DNA of 64,000 nucleotides from NCBI RefSeq assembly GCF_028553745.1, contig NZ_CP067131.1, positions 186,001 to 250,000 of the forward strand. The letters are read 5' to 3'. The stretch comes from Paracoccus seriniphilus. GTDB taxonomy: Bacteria > Pseudomonadota > Alphaproteobacteria > Rhodobacterales > Rhodobacteraceae. The notes under the pieces are model-generated. The model saw only the letters and a list, made by a program, of their open reading frames with translations, did not search any database and was not told the origin of the DNA. Below, one piece after another: positions 18,225 to 27,795 of the stretch (position 1 is the first letter of the stretch; the number at the start of each line of letters is the position of its first letter). The position numbers and the translations under genes were made by a program.

Positions 18225-21200
18225 TGGGCGACCTCCCGTCGGGTGCGCAAGAGTTCCGTGGCTTTGACCACGGCGACATAAAAGACCGGAACCATCACGA
18301 TGCCGATGGCCGCCGAAAAGATGATCCCGCCCAGCATCCCCGTTCCGATGGATTTCTGGGCATTGGCCCCTGCTCCGGACGCCAGAACCAGCGGCAGGAT
18401 GCCGAAACCGAAGGCCAGCGATGTCATCAGGATCGGCCGCAATCGCTGACGCGCCGCCGAAACGGTTGCCTCCAGCAAAGCTTTGCCTTCAGAGCGCAGG
18501 GACTCGGCAAACTCGACGATCAGGATGGCATTTCTTGCGGCCAGACCGATGGTGGTCAGCAGGCCGACCTTGAAATAGACGTCATTCGACTGGCCGAAAT
18601 ACCATGTTGTCGCCAATGCGCCCAGGATACCCACCGGAACCGAAAGCATCACCGCGAAAGGCACGGTCCAGCTTTCATACAGGGCAGCCAGACAGAGGAA
18701 CACGACAAGTGCCGAGATCGCGTAGAGAATGGCCTCCTGATCACCCGAAAGTCGCTCTTGATAGCTGAGCCCGGTCCAGGCGGCGGCATAAGACCCATCC
18801 AGATCGGCGGTCAGTTCTTCCATCAGGTCCATCGCATCGCCGGAACTGATCCCTGCCGCTGCTTCGCCCGAAAGCTCCAGCGCGCGGGTGCCGCCATAAC
18901 GGGCCAGTTTCGGTGTGATCATTTCCCACTCGCGGGTGACAAAGGCGGAGAGCGGCACCATTTCCGAGTTGGAATTGCGCACATACCATTGATCAACGTC
19001 CTCGGGCTGCATCCGCCATTCGGCGCCCCCCTGCACGATCACCTCGCGCAAATTGTTCCCAAGCGGGAAGTCATTGACATATGACCCGGAGAAGACCGTC
19101 GAGAGCATCGCGTTCACATCCGACAGGCTGACGCCCAGAGCTTCGGCCTTTTGCTGATCGATCACCAGTTTCAGGGCCGGTTCGGTGGCATCGTCATTGC
19201 CGCGCAGATTGGTGACCCGGCCGTCGGCGATCCCCTTTGCGACAAGCTGATCCGCGGCGGTGCTGAGCGCTTCCTGTCCGGCGCCGGATTGATCCACGAG
19301 ATACATCGTGAAGCCGGAAGAGGTGCCCAGACCCGGAATGGCGGGGGGTTGCAGCACGAAGATACTGCCCAGCCGCGACTGAAAGAACCTCTGGTTCGCG
19401 CGCATCATCAGATCGGCTGCATCGACGCCCGGACGTTCGTCATAATCCCGGAGGCGGACGAACAGGATACCATAATTCTGGCCCGAGCCGCTGAAACTGA
19501 AACCGACATTGGCGAACACGCCGTCCACCACATCCGATTCCTCGTTCAGCATGTAGTTTTCGATCTGTTCGATGGTGTATTGCGTCTGCTGCACGGTCGA
19601 ACCTTGCGGCAATTCCACCATGGCCATCAGAACACCCTGATCCTCGGTCGGCAGGAACGAGCTGGGCAGACGATCATAGACCCAATAGGCCCCGAAACCG
19701 ACCAGGAAGAGAACCACCAGCATCCGGAACGGCCGCCGACAGGACCGCGCCACCACCGAGCTGTAGCCCCCCGTCAGCCGATCCAGCCCGTCGTTGAACC
19801 AGCGCAGCGGGGCCACCGGGGCCTTGCCATGGCCTGGACGAAGAAGCTGTGCGCACATCGCCGGCGTCAGGATCAGCGCCACGAAGAGCGACAGGACCAT
19901 GGCCGAGATGATGGTGACCGAAAACTGCTTGTAGATCACCCCGGTCGAGCCATCCATGAAGGCCATGGGCAGGAAAACTGCCGACAGCACCATCACGATC
20001 CCGACAAGCGCGGAGGAGATCTCGCCCATGCTTTTTTCCGTGGCCGCAACGGCGTCCAGCCCGTCTTCCTCCATCACCCGCTCGACGTTCTCGACCACCA
20101 CGATGGCGTCATCGACCAGCAGTCCGATGGCAAGCACCAGCGCAAACATCGACAGGGTGTTGATCGACATTCCAAAGGCCGACAGCACGCCGAATGTTCC
20201 CAGCAGAACCACTGGCACGGCAATGGTCGGAATGATCGTTGCGCGCCAGCTTTGCAGGAAGAGGAAGATGACCAGAAAGACCAGAACGATCGCTTCGATC
20301 AGCGTGTGATAGACCTGCTCGATGGATTCCTCGACAAAGGGCGAGGTGTCATAAGGGTATTCGACGCTTACCCCCTCCGGCAGGGCGGAAGACAGACCGT
20401 TCATCACCTCGCGGACCCGCTCGGCAGTGTCGACGGCATTTGCGCCCGTGGACAGGTTGACGGCAAAGCCCGCCGCGGGGTGACCGTTGAAGCGGCTGAC
20501 ACTGCCATAGTCCTCTTCGGCCAGTTCAACCGTGGCCACATCGGCCAGATAGATTGCCGAGCCGTCAGATTCGGTCTTCAGCAGGATGTTCTGGAAGTCC
20601 TCGATGGACTCGAGCTGGGACTGCGCGGACAGGGATACCGTGAATTGCTGCCCCTTGACGACTGGCTGATCACCAAGACTGCCAACGGTCACGTTGGTAT
20701 TCTGCTCCGAGACCGCCGAGGTCACATCGGAAGCCGTCAGCTGATATTGATACAGACGTTCCGGGTCCAGCCAGATGCGCATTGCATATTGGGTCCCGAA
20801 TGTATTGATCGACCCGACACCCTCGGTGCGCTGCACGGCATCCTCGATGGTGCTGCTGAGGATATCGCCCAGTTCCAGAGAAGAATAGCGGTCGTCTTCG
20901 CTGACCAGAGCCCCGACCATCAGGATCGAGCTGGTCGAGCGGGTGACCGAAACCCCGTTGTTGGTCACGGTGTCAGGCAGTTGCGACTCGACAAGCTGCA
21001 GCTTGTTCTGCACCTGCACCTGCGCCATGTCGGGATCGATGCTGTCGTCGAAGGTCAGAGAGATGCTGGCTGCGCCCTCGCTGGAAGACGAGGTCATATA
21101 TGTCAGGCCATCCAGTCCTGTCATGCCGTCCTCGATCACGGCCGTGACCGAGTTCTCGACCGTCTCGGCCGAAGCGCCCGTGTAGGACGCGCTGATCCGC

Positions 21201-21328
21201 ACCGTTGTCGGGGCAATGTCGGGATATTGCGAGATCGGCAGGCTGAGCATGCTGTAGGCGCCCAGCAGCATGGTCGCGATGGCCAGAACCCAGGCGAAAA
21301 CCGGGCGGTGGATAAAGAATGCGGCCAT
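18221..21328 (-). CDS. RND multidrug efflux transporter, HAE1/AcrB type
   Basis: Inner-membrane proton-driven drug exporter of 1035 residues, the typical AcrB/MexB length. The N-terminus MAAFFIHRPVFAWVLAIATM is diagnostic. The proton-relay Asp pair lies in LLVDDAIVVVENVERV (D406, D407). The PN/PC porter domains and docking loops are present, and the last helices include LTTIGLAARNAILIVEFAES. It lies three bases after the adaptor gene and overlaps the outer-membrane gene, so all three are co-translated. Confidence 0.96.
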   Translation of the reverse strand: MAAFFIHRPVFAWVLAIATMLLGAYSMLSLPISQYPDIAPTTVRISASYTGASAETVENSVTAVIEDGMTGLDGLTYMTSSSSEGAASISLTFDDSIDPDMAQVQVQNKLQLVESQLPDTVTNNGVSVTRSTSSILMVGALVSEDDRYSSLELGDILSSTIEDAVQRTEGVGSINTFGTQYAMRIWLDPERLYQYQLTASDVTSAVSEQNTNVTVGSLGDQPVVKGQQFTVSLSAQSQLESIEDFQNILLKTESDGSAIYLADVATVELAEEDYGSVSRFNGHPAAGFAVNLSTGANAVDTAERVREVMNGLSSALPEGVSVEYPYDTSPFVEESIEQVYHTLIEAIVLVFLVIFLFLQSWRATIIPTIAVPVVLLGTFGVLSAFGMSINTLSMFALVLAIGLLVDDAIVVVENVERVMEEDGLDAVAATEKSMGEISSALVGIVMVLSAVFLPMAFMDGSTGVIYKQFSVTIISAMVLSLFVALILTPAMCAQLLRPGHGKAPVAPLRWFNDGLDRLTGGYSSVVARSCRRPFRMLVVLFLVGFGAYWVYDRLPSSFLPTEDQGVLMAMVELPQGSTVQQTQYTIEQIENYMLNEESDVVDGVFANVGFSFSGSGQNYGILFVRLRDYDERPGVDAADLMMRANQRFFQSRLGSIFVLQPPAIPGLGTSSGFTMYLVDQSGAGQEALSTAADQLVAKGIADGRVTNLRGNDDATEPALKLVIDQQKAEALGVSLSDVNAMLSTVFSGSYVNDFPLGNNLREVIVQGGAEWRMQPEDVDQWYVRNSNSEMVPLSAFVTREWEMITPKLARYGGTRALELSGEAAAGISSGDAMDLMEELTADLDGSYAAAWTGLSYQERLSGDQEAILYAISALVVFLCLAALYESWTVPFAVMLSVPVGILGALATTWYFGQSNDVYFKVGLLTTIGLAARNAILIVEFAESLRSEGKALLEATVSAARQRLRPILMTSLAFGFGILPLVLASGAGANAQKSIGTGMLGGIIFSAAIGIVMVPVFYVAVVKATELLRTRREVAQ

Positions 21329-21331
21329 GGT

Positions 21332-22513
21332 TCAGTCCTTCGCAGCCGAGGCGTCGGCATCGCGGGCAACCCCGTCCTCGTCGATGGTTGCGGCGACAGG
21401 GGTCACGGCCTGTCCGTCCCGCAGGGATGACAACCCGTCCACGATCAGCAAATCGCCGTCATTCAGACCCTCGCGCACGATCCATGAGTTTTCGTAGCTG
21501 CCTTCGTCTTCCAGCGTGACCTGCCTCGCAGTGCCATCCTCGTCCACGACATAGGCCGTCAACTGGCCTGAATTCCCCCGCGAGGCCGCGCGCTGGGGCA
21601 CCAGATAGGCCTGCATCGTGCCGATCATGATTTCGCCGCGCACGAACATGCCGGGAATGATCACATGTTCAGGATTGTCGAACTGAAAGCGGATGGTCAC
21701 GGTCCCGGTCGTGGTAGAAACATTGGTTCCCGTCGTCACCAGTTGACCGGTGCCGCGATACACATCGCCGTTTTCCAGCCGCAAGGTCGCCTCCAGAACA
21801 TCGTTCCGTTCCAGCACGCCTTCGGAAATCCCCTTGCGAACGGACAGGATGCGCGCACTTGCTTCCATCATGTCCACATAGACCGGATCGGATTGCACGA
21901 TCGTGGTCATTTCGTCGCTTTGTCCTGCCGTCACAAGATCGCCGACAGACACGGTCGCGACATCCGCGCGCCCTGCGATCGGGCTCTTGATTGTGGTCCA
22001 GGACAGTTCGGTCTGCGCCAGCTCCAATGCAGCCTTGGCAGCATCGAGCGTCGCCTTGGCCTCGGGCAGGCTGGCGCGGGCGGCCTCGACCTCGGCCTCG
22101 GTATAGCCTCGACCTGACAGTTGTACGGCCCGGTCGTATGCCGATTGCGCCACCGGCAGATTCGCCTCTGCCTTCGCCAGATCGGCGCGGGCCGAAGCCT
22201 CGGCTGCGACATAGGATGAATCGTCAATCCGAAACAGCGGGTCACCAACCTCAAGCGGCTGATCGGGCGCATAAAGAATCTCCTGAATGACCCCGCCCAC
22301 CCGCGGACGAACCTCGACTTCCTGAAACGCAACGGCGCGCCCCGGCGAAGTCACGAGGCGCGGAACGTCCTGCAATGCCATTTCGACGACGCCGACGTCG
22401 GTGGGCCCCGATGGTCCAGGTGCCCCGCCAGGTGCCGGTTGCCCATTCGCCATCGTTGCAGCCCCTATCACGGTGAGGACCGCACCCATCATCTTCCAAA
22501 CGCTGAGCTTCAT
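21332..22513 (-). CDS. RND efflux periplasmic adaptor (membrane fusion protein)
   Basis: AcrA/MexA-like adaptor of 393 residues that bridges the pump and outer-membrane channel. It has a signal peptide (MKLSVWKMMGAVLTVIGA), a lipoyl/barrel-sandwich half (VRPRVGGVIQEILYAPDQPL), an alpha-helical hairpin (about residues 105-170) and SPIAGRADVATVSVGDLV. No lipobox Cys is seen. It is the first gene of the efflux operon and is divergent from a TetR regulator with a shared 76-bp control region. Confidence 0.93.
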   Translation of the reverse strand: MKLSVWKMMGAVLTVIGAATMANGQPAPGGAPGPSGPTDVGVVEMALQDVPRLVTSPGRAVAFQEVEVRPRVGGVIQEILYAPDQPLEVGDPLFRIDDSSYVAAEASARADLAKAEANLPVAQSAYDRAVQLSGRGYTEAEVEAARASLPEAKATLDAAKAALELAQTELSWTTIKSPIAGRADVATVSVGDLVTAGQSDEMTTIVQSDPVYVDMMEASARILSVRKGISEGVLERNDVLEATLRLENGDVYRGTGQLVTTGTNVSTTTGTVTIRFQFDNPEHVIIPGMFVRGEIMIGTMQAYLVPQRAASRGNSGQLTAYVVDEDGTARQVTLEDEGSYENSWIVREGLNDGDLLIVDGLSSLRDGQAVTPVAATIDEDGVARDADASAAKD

Positions 22514-22526
22514 CCGCTTTTGATCC

Positions 22527-22578
22527 TTGACTATCGGGATAAGCGATACCTAATAGGCAAATATTGCATAGTGCGCAA
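22527..22578. promoter_or_regulatory. Divergent tetR/efflux promoter with dyad operators
   Basis: TTGACT (22527-22532) and TAATAG (22551-22556) make a reasonable -35/-10 pair towards tetR with an 18-bp spacer. The perfect dyad TATCG-N7-CGATA (22532-22548) fills that spacer, and a second dyad TTGC-N7-GCAA lies at 22564-22578, just before the ribosome site. Both are sized for a TetR-family dimer and could silence both directions. Confidence 0.55.
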
Positions 22579-22589
22579 GAAGGGCAGAA

Positions 22590-23177
22590 ATGACGCTTTC
22601 GTTACGAGAGAGACGGCGGCAACAGACCGCACGCGACATCCAGTTTGTCACGTTGGAGTTGGCGGTCCAGCATGGTCTGGATCATGTTACCACCGAAGAA
22701 ATCGCTGCCGCAGCAGGCATCAGCACGCGGACATTCTTCAACTATTTCACGAACAAGGAATCCGCTGCGATCGGGACGCCGCCAGGGTTTCTCGAGGAGC
22801 ACAAGAGGGCTTTACGCGAAGGAACAGGGTCGCTTTCCGAGGACTTGAGGCAGTTTCTGGGCGAACATATGAAGGTATTGGCTGAACATGAGGCCATTCT
22901 CAAGATGATCGGGGCTGTCCTGCGAACCAATGAAAAAGCCCGCGGTATCCTTGAAGGTTTCCTGAACCAGCACCGGCAGGAACTGACCGAATGCCTGTAT
23001 GCTCGCGTGCAGGATCGTCAAGCGGCTGCTTCACTCGCCGGCAGTATCACTGATGCAATAGGACGGACGATTTACCTCTGGGAGCATGCAGACGACTTGA
23101 CGCTTGCCGCCGCTTTTGATGAGATTTGGAAGGGGATGATCAAAGCATCCCAGCTTCTGGCATTCTCGTCAAAGTAA
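22590..23177 (+). CDS. TetR-family repressor of the efflux operon
   Basis: DNA-binding regulator of 195 residues. The TetR helix-turn-helix is clear: VTTEEIAAAAGISTRTFFNY followed by FTNKESAAIG. The C-terminal ligand domain shows no recognisable subfamily motif. Divergent placement next to the RND adaptor gene, with dyads between the two, points to ligand-relieved repression of the pump and of itself. Confidence 0.92.
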   Translation: MTLSLRERRRQQTARDIQFVTLELAVQHGLDHVTTEEIAAAAGISTRTFFNYFTNKESAAIGTPPGFLEEHKRALREGTGSLSEDLRQFLGEHMKVLAEHEAILKMIGAVLRTNEKARGILEGFLNQHRQELTECLYARVQDRQAAASLAGSITDAIGRTIYLWEHADDLTLAAAFDEIWKGMIKASQLLAFSSK

Positions 23178-23235
23178 TATCACTGGAATTGCCAACTTGT
23201 TTCCGCCCATTTGAGAGGGGCGATGCCTCTGCCTG

Positions 23236-23420
23236 TCAAGCGGTCATTTCGCCAGCATAGCCTCTCCAGAGGTTGAAAGCATCGAACCCGGCGTGGCGGT
23301 ATGAGATGGCGGAGAGTTGATAGCGTCGTGGGCGAAAAACGATGTTGATCTGATCATGTGTTGCCAGAAATCTCTGTGCCTGTCCGTGTGATTTGAACCG
23401 CCCCAGAGAAACGCGCGAAA
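23236..23420 (-). pseudogene. IS6-family transposase, C-terminal remnant
   Basis: The minus strand reads SHGQAQRFLATHDQINIVFR, then PRRYQLSAISYRHAGFDAFN and a stop, matching the C-terminal end of IS6-type transposases. Only about 60 residues remain and no start or terminal repeat was identified. It is one of several IS fragments stacked between the tetR gene and the two-component system. Confidence 0.65.
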
Positions 23421-23500
23421 GTTGGTGATGCCCTGAGGGGCCGCATATCATGGCGGTGTCGAAGCGCCGTCAGTTCTCTGCTGAGAAAGGGATATGCCAC

Positions 23501-23880
23501 ATGTCAGAGTCTACCATCACCCAACTGCCTGATCCATCGGGATTTGCGCCTGACCCATTCACGGACGTCCTGCACGATGGAGCGCGCAAGCTGATCGAAC
23601 AGGCGATCCACGCGGAACTGGCCACGCTCATGGCCGCCTTCTCCGGGGAAAGGCTGGAGGACGGGCGGGCCCGCTTGGTGCGCTATCGTCACATACCCGA
23701 ACGCGAGATGACCAGCATTGGGCCGGTGCCGGTGAAAGTGCCGCGTGTGCGGGATCGTGGCATCGGCGATGACAAGATCACCTTCACACCCAGCATCCTG
23801 CCGCGGTATCTTCGCAAGACGAAATCGGTCGAGGAACTGCTGCCGTGGCTCTACCTCAAGGGCGTGTCCACAGGCAATTG
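23501..23880 (+). pseudogene. IS256-family transposase, N-terminal part cut by ISKra4
   Basis: Begins with an ATG preceded by AAAGGG and encodes about 126 residues of an IS256-type transposase: DVLHDGARKLIEQAIHAELA, ERLEDGRARLVRYRHIPERE, VPVKVPRVRDRG and VEELLPWLYLKGVSTGN. The sequence is lost exactly where the ISKra4 terminal repeat starts at 23880. The remainder was not recognised on the right side of that element, so a deletion accompanied or followed the insertion. Confidence 0.75.
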
Positions 23881-25320
23881 GGAGTGGGCAAAACTTGGGG
23901 GGGCAGGCTGCTGCTCAGCGGTACTCGCTGGTCAATCTTCCGTCGAGAACGGCGACCCACACTACGGCGACGTGATGGGCGCCCGTGGGTGACCATCTCA
24001 TGCGCCGGCGTTTTCCCATGCGTGTGTTGCCGATGTCGTCCATGCAGCCTTCTGTGCGGGACGAAGAGGTCGGAAGACCATTTCGATACGGCTTCCCATA
24101 GTCGGTCAGGCTATCCATATTGTTTGCCAGATAAGTGTAGAGTTCCCGACAACGCGCTTGTATGAGGGTGGCTGCTTCTCGCACTTCGGGATCATCTCTG
24201 CAAAGCCGCTTGCAATCGGTCATCAGCCATCTACGGTTCGTTGTGGTCGTTCGAACCTTTCCATGCCACAGATACCATCGCAACCGCTCTGCGGGCCGTT
24301 CGAACAACACCGGGATGTCCGGGAAGTCCTTGGCTTGTAGCAGCCCTTTCACAGCATTCTCGACATGTTTGACCCGCATCGAGATGTGCCACCAATCGAG
24401 AATGTGGTGAACCGGCCCACCGACGGCGTAGCGCACAAGATTGGGCAAGGCAGGTTCTCCATCCGAAATCACGGTAACCGGGCTCTCGCCGTCCCAGCCA
24501 GTTTCCTGAAGGTCTTGCCGTAACTGCCCGGATGGTGATCGAGTGGCCTGTTGAACAAGCCCGAAGCGACGGGAGATATGGGGGCTTTCGATCTCGCCGA
24601 CCACAAAATCAAGGTGCCTCTTTTGGTATTCCGGTCAGCTCCGAATATGCGCACCGTCCAGAAAGACCGGCAGCGGAGCTGCACTCTTTCCTGCGGACGA
24701 AACAGCAGATTCCGCATACTCGCTGTCGTTGATTTCCCTGGCGATCTTGCCGAAGCGGTTACGTAGCGAAGTGTTCACCTGCTTGGCGCATGGCAGAAAT
24801 ATTTCCATGATACGCGCGGCTTCTCGAAGCGAATGCCGCGCTCCAAGCTCTGCCTGAAGGCGTCGTAATTCAGATGTTGATCGGTCCGGGAAGAAACGGG
24901 TCAGCGGTGAGAGTGGTCCACCGAGGGCGGCGTCAGATTTGGCATTGCAGGCGCAGCGGCGAATGCGTGGCGCTTTGACCTGAAACCGGCCAAACAATGT
25001 GTCCGGAACCCTCGTTCGATAGTCATGAATCGCTCTGGCCCTACTGCATTCAGGGCAAACCCTGCTCGCCACAGAGATCTGCTGGATCTGGTCAAGGAGG
25101 ATCTCTTGCTGCAACGGCCAAAGCATGGATTTTGCATCTTCGAGCAGCATTCCGAAGCCCTCGGGCTGAGTACTTCGAAAGGGGCGGGAAAAGCGTCCAA
25201 GGGGCCGCTTCCTTGTGGTTCCGTTCTCAAATGTCGCTTCGAAGATGATCCGCACATCCATGGCAATTCCTCTGCTGTGAAACTACCATGGACAAAGACC
25301 CCCAGGTTTTGCCCACTCCC
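23880..25320 (-). mobile_element. ISKra4-family insertion sequence, 1441 bp
   Basis: Bounded by 22-bp terminal inverted repeats at 23880-23901 and 25299-25320 that match at 21 of 22 positions (outer part GGGAGTGGGCAAAAC). It contains one transposase gene on the minus strand, broken by a single in-frame TGA. No target duplication was recognised in the flanks (left ...GGCAATT, right CCAAGCTGG...). It lies inside an IS256 remnant. A diverged copy of the same family is at 30794-31005. Confidence 0.82.
23915..25261 (-). pseudogene. ISKra4-type transposase with in-frame TGA
   Basis: Starts at an ATG at 25261 with GAGGAA upstream. N-terminal part: zinc-like CPECSRARAIHDYRTR and CACNAKSDA, then PLPVFLDGAHIRS. 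A TGA at 24635-24637 stops translation, after which the same frame continues PEYQKRHLDFVVGEIESPHI, VTVISDGEPALPNL, HILDWWHISMRVKH and NTRMGKRRRMRWSPTGAHHV, a clear ISKra4 C-terminus. Homologous sequence at this point usually has Arg, so CGA to TGA is likely. Without suppression the element cannot transpose. Confidence 0.8.
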
Positions 25321-25568
25321 CCAAGCTGGTCTCCATCGCAGATACCAGCTTGAAGCACGCTCGCCACGCAGAGGGAACCTTTCTTGTCAACACCGCCTAG
25401 AGATCGCTACAGCGGATCAGCCATGTCCGGAAACAACCCATACTCGGCATCTGGATTGAATGAATTTGAGACAGCGCCAACGCAGTAAGGCCGCGATGCA
25501 CCACAAGTGACGGTGCGGGCGCGTCGGCGATTTGGTCAGGGAAGATGCGACGAAGGGGCGCGCGACTG
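25321..25568. other. Intergenic DNA right of ISKra4
   Basis: No gene could be supported here. The sequence is probably the scarred flank of earlier insertions; a short open frame on each strand shows no recognisable domain. The next gene, the sensor kinase, ends at 25569. Confidence 0.4.
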
Positions 25569-26984
25569 TCAGCGGGGCATGGGGCCTGCGGCATCCCGTG
25601 CGGCTTGGGGCGGCGAAAAGCTGGCGGTCATGCGCAGCCCCGGCATGTTGTCCGAGATGACCAGTGTTGCGCCATGAAGATCGGCGATGGCCTTGACCAT
25701 GGACAGCCCCAGCCCGTGGCCCTGGCTGCTGCGGCTCTGTTCGCCACGATAGAAACGGCGGAACAGCTTTTCGCGATCACCCGCAGGAATGCCCGGGCCA
25801 TTGTCAGAGACCCAGAAACCGACCCCAGCGGCCCCCGCCGTCGTGCCGATTTCGATCCGCGACCCGGAAGGGCTGTGTCGCAGGGCGTTTTCAAGCAGAT
25901 TTGCCGCCATCTGCATCAACAGATTGCGGTCCCCGAAGACGGTTGTCGGTTCCGGGGCCGATACCATGCACAGGCTTTGCCTCGCCTCTTCGGCGGCCGG
26001 TTCGAATGCCTCGAACACGGTCTCGACGATCTGGTTCAGATCGACCTCGGCAAAACGCTCGCGCCGCTCGCCTGCCTCGATCTGGGCAATGCGCAGCAGC
26101 GCGTTGAAGGTCGAGATGATCTCCTCGGTTTCGCGCAGCGCGGCGCTTGCGTCCTCGGGGTCGGGCGGATTGCGCGTCTCCATGCGCTCCAGCCGCTGGC
26201 GCAGACGTTGCAACGGGGTGCGCATGTCATGGGCGATGTCATTCGAGATCTGCTGTTGGCTTTCCAGCAGCGCCTGCAGGCGATCCAGCGTGGCATTGAT
26301 GCGCGAGGATACCCAGGCCAGATCGTCCCGCGCCCCACCCCGGTCAGGCACACGCGCCGTCAGATCGCCATTGGCTGCCTGATCCAGCGTGTCCGAGACC
26401 GCGGCAATGCGTGTTTCGGTGATCCGCCCGATCCAGACCCCGGCCAGCAGGCCCAGCCCGATGACAATCACGTAACCTGCGAACAGCACCCCAAGCAGGG
26501 CTTCCAGCATCTCGGCAATCAGATGGTCGCCCGATCCTTGCAGCAACAGATAGGGTCCGATCTGCGATTGCAGCAGCCAATAGCCCGACACTTCGATATT
26601 ACGTGGTGCCGCGATCAGCGCGACATCGCCAACGGGCAAATAGCCTTCGGTCTGATCGGTGGCGATGGCTTGGATGTTCCCGGCGACAATCCTGCCATTC
26701 TGATCGGTCAGGCGGAAAATGCGGGATTCCTCGAAATTGATTTCCGTCAGCGTGCCGATCCGGTCGATCAGGGCCTCCGCCCCGTTGCTTTCATAGACGC
26801 GGGCCAGAACCCTTGCATCCGAATGCATCCGGTCAGAGATCCAGTCACGCAGTTCGAAATCGGTCATCCAATAGGCACCGAGAAAGATCGTGGCTGACAG
26901 GACCGCATAGAGAAAGGAAAACTGCAGCGACAGCCGGAACGAGGTTCGCCGCAATCCGGCGGGCCGGGGTGGCATCCTATGCAT
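25569..26984 (-). CDS. Sensor histidine kinase
   Basis: Membrane-bound kinase of 471 residues. It has two transmembrane segments (FLYAVLSATIFLGAYWM near 25-42 and LLGVLFAGYVIVIGLGLLAG near 165-185) with a periplasmic sensor loop between, then HAMP, the phospho-acceptor box NDIAHDMRTPLQRL, N box NLLENALRHSPSG, and G boxes DNGPGIP and GHGLGLSMVKAIADLHGA. It overlaps the response regulator gene by 8 bases. The signal is unknown. Location next to envelope glycosyltransferases suggests, without proof, a PmrB/PhoQ-like envelope sensor. Confidence 0.92.
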   Translation of the reverse strand: MHRMPPRPAGLRRTSFRLSLQFSFLYAVLSATIFLGAYWMTDFELRDWISDRMHSDARVLARVYESNGAEALIDRIGTLTEINFEESRIFRLTDQNGRIVAGNIQAIATDQTEGYLPVGDVALIAAPRNIEVSGYWLLQSQIGPYLLLQGSGDHLIAEMLEALLGVLFAGYVIVIGLGLLAGVWIGRITETRIAAVSDTLDQAANGDLTARVPDRGGARDDLAWVSSRINATLDRLQALLESQQQISNDIAHDMRTPLQRLRQRLERMETRNPPDPEDASAALRETEEIISTFNALLRIAQIEAGERRERFAEVDLNQIVETVFEAFEPAAEEARQSLCMVSAPEPTTVFGDRNLLMQMAANLLENALRHSPSGSRIEIGTTAGAAGVGFWVSDNGPGIPAGDREKLFRRFYRGEQSRSSQGHGLGLSMVKAIADLHGATLVISDNMPGLRMTASFSPPQAARDAAGPMPR

Positions 26985-27648
26985 GGCAGGAATAGCCCGC
27001 GCCGCGCACAGTGTGGATCAGGTCCTGGTCGAATGGTTTGTCGATCTTGTTGCGCAGCCGACTGATATGGGTTTCCACGACATTGGTCTTGGGGTCGAAA
27101 TGGAAGTCCCAGACCGCCTCCAGCAACATCGTGCGGGTCACGACGCGATCGGCATTCTGCATCAGATAGACCAGCAGCCGGAATTCCCGTGGTTGCAGAT
27201 TGATCGCCACGCCGGCACGTTTGACGCTGTGCTTGGCAAGGTCCAGTTCCAGATCAGCGACAATCAGACGTGTTGATTGGGTCTGAATCGGCGGACGCCG
27301 GGCCAGAGCTGTCAGGCGGGCCGAAAGTTCCGAAAAGGCGAAGGGTTTGACCAGATAGTCATCGGCCCCGGCCTCCAGCCCGTCGACGCGATCATTGACC
27401 GCGCCCATTGCACTGAGAAACAGGATCGGCGTTTCGACCTTGGCGCTGCGGATCGCCCGCACCAAGGACAGGCCGTCCAGACCCGGTAGCATCCTGTCCA
27501 CGACCATGACGCTGAAATCGCTGTCCAGCGCACTGAACAGCCCCTGTTTGCCGTCCGCCGCATGTTCAAAGACATGCCCCATCGCCTGCAGGCTAGAGCA
27601 GATGTAATCCGCCGTTTCGGCATCATCTTCGACGACCAGAACGCGCAT
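26977..27648 (-). CDS. OmpR/PhoB-family response regulator
   Basis: Two-domain regulator, 223 residues from the ATG at 27648 (GGAG upstream); an upstream ATG at 27678 would add ten residues. The receiver has VLVVEDDAETADYICSS and the phospho-Asp in VMVVDRMLPGLDG. The C-terminal winged helix includes NLQPREFRLLVYLMQNADRV and KTNVVETHISRLRNKID. It is the first gene of the kinase pair and is divergent from the glycosyltransferase operon, its probable target. Confidence 0.93.
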   Translation of the reverse strand: MRVLVVEDDAETADYICSSLQAMGHVFEHAADGKQGLFSALDSDFSVMVVDRMLPGLDGLSLVRAIRSAKVETPILFLSAMGAVNDRVDGLEAGADDYLVKPFAFSELSARLTALARRPPIQTQSTRLIVADLELDLAKHSVKRAGVAINLQPREFRLLVYLMQNADRVVTRTMLLEAVWDFHFDPKTNVVETHISRLRNKIDKPFDQDLIHTVRGAGYSCHA

Positions 27649-27795
27649 GTTTCGCAACTCCGTTGGTCCGCATGTCATAGCCTATCCCACCTTATGCGGC
27701 CATCATTGAAAGATTACGGATTGGTATAGAAACGCCCACGCTGCGACGATTCCGCCGACGCTAGACCACGATCAGAACAAGAGTTGGATCGAACC

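Noticed and set aside
18056..21430. Long plus-strand frames (342 and 759 codons) opposite the RND genes
   Set aside because: They are antisense shadows of high-GC genes; the minus-strand genes have full family motifs.
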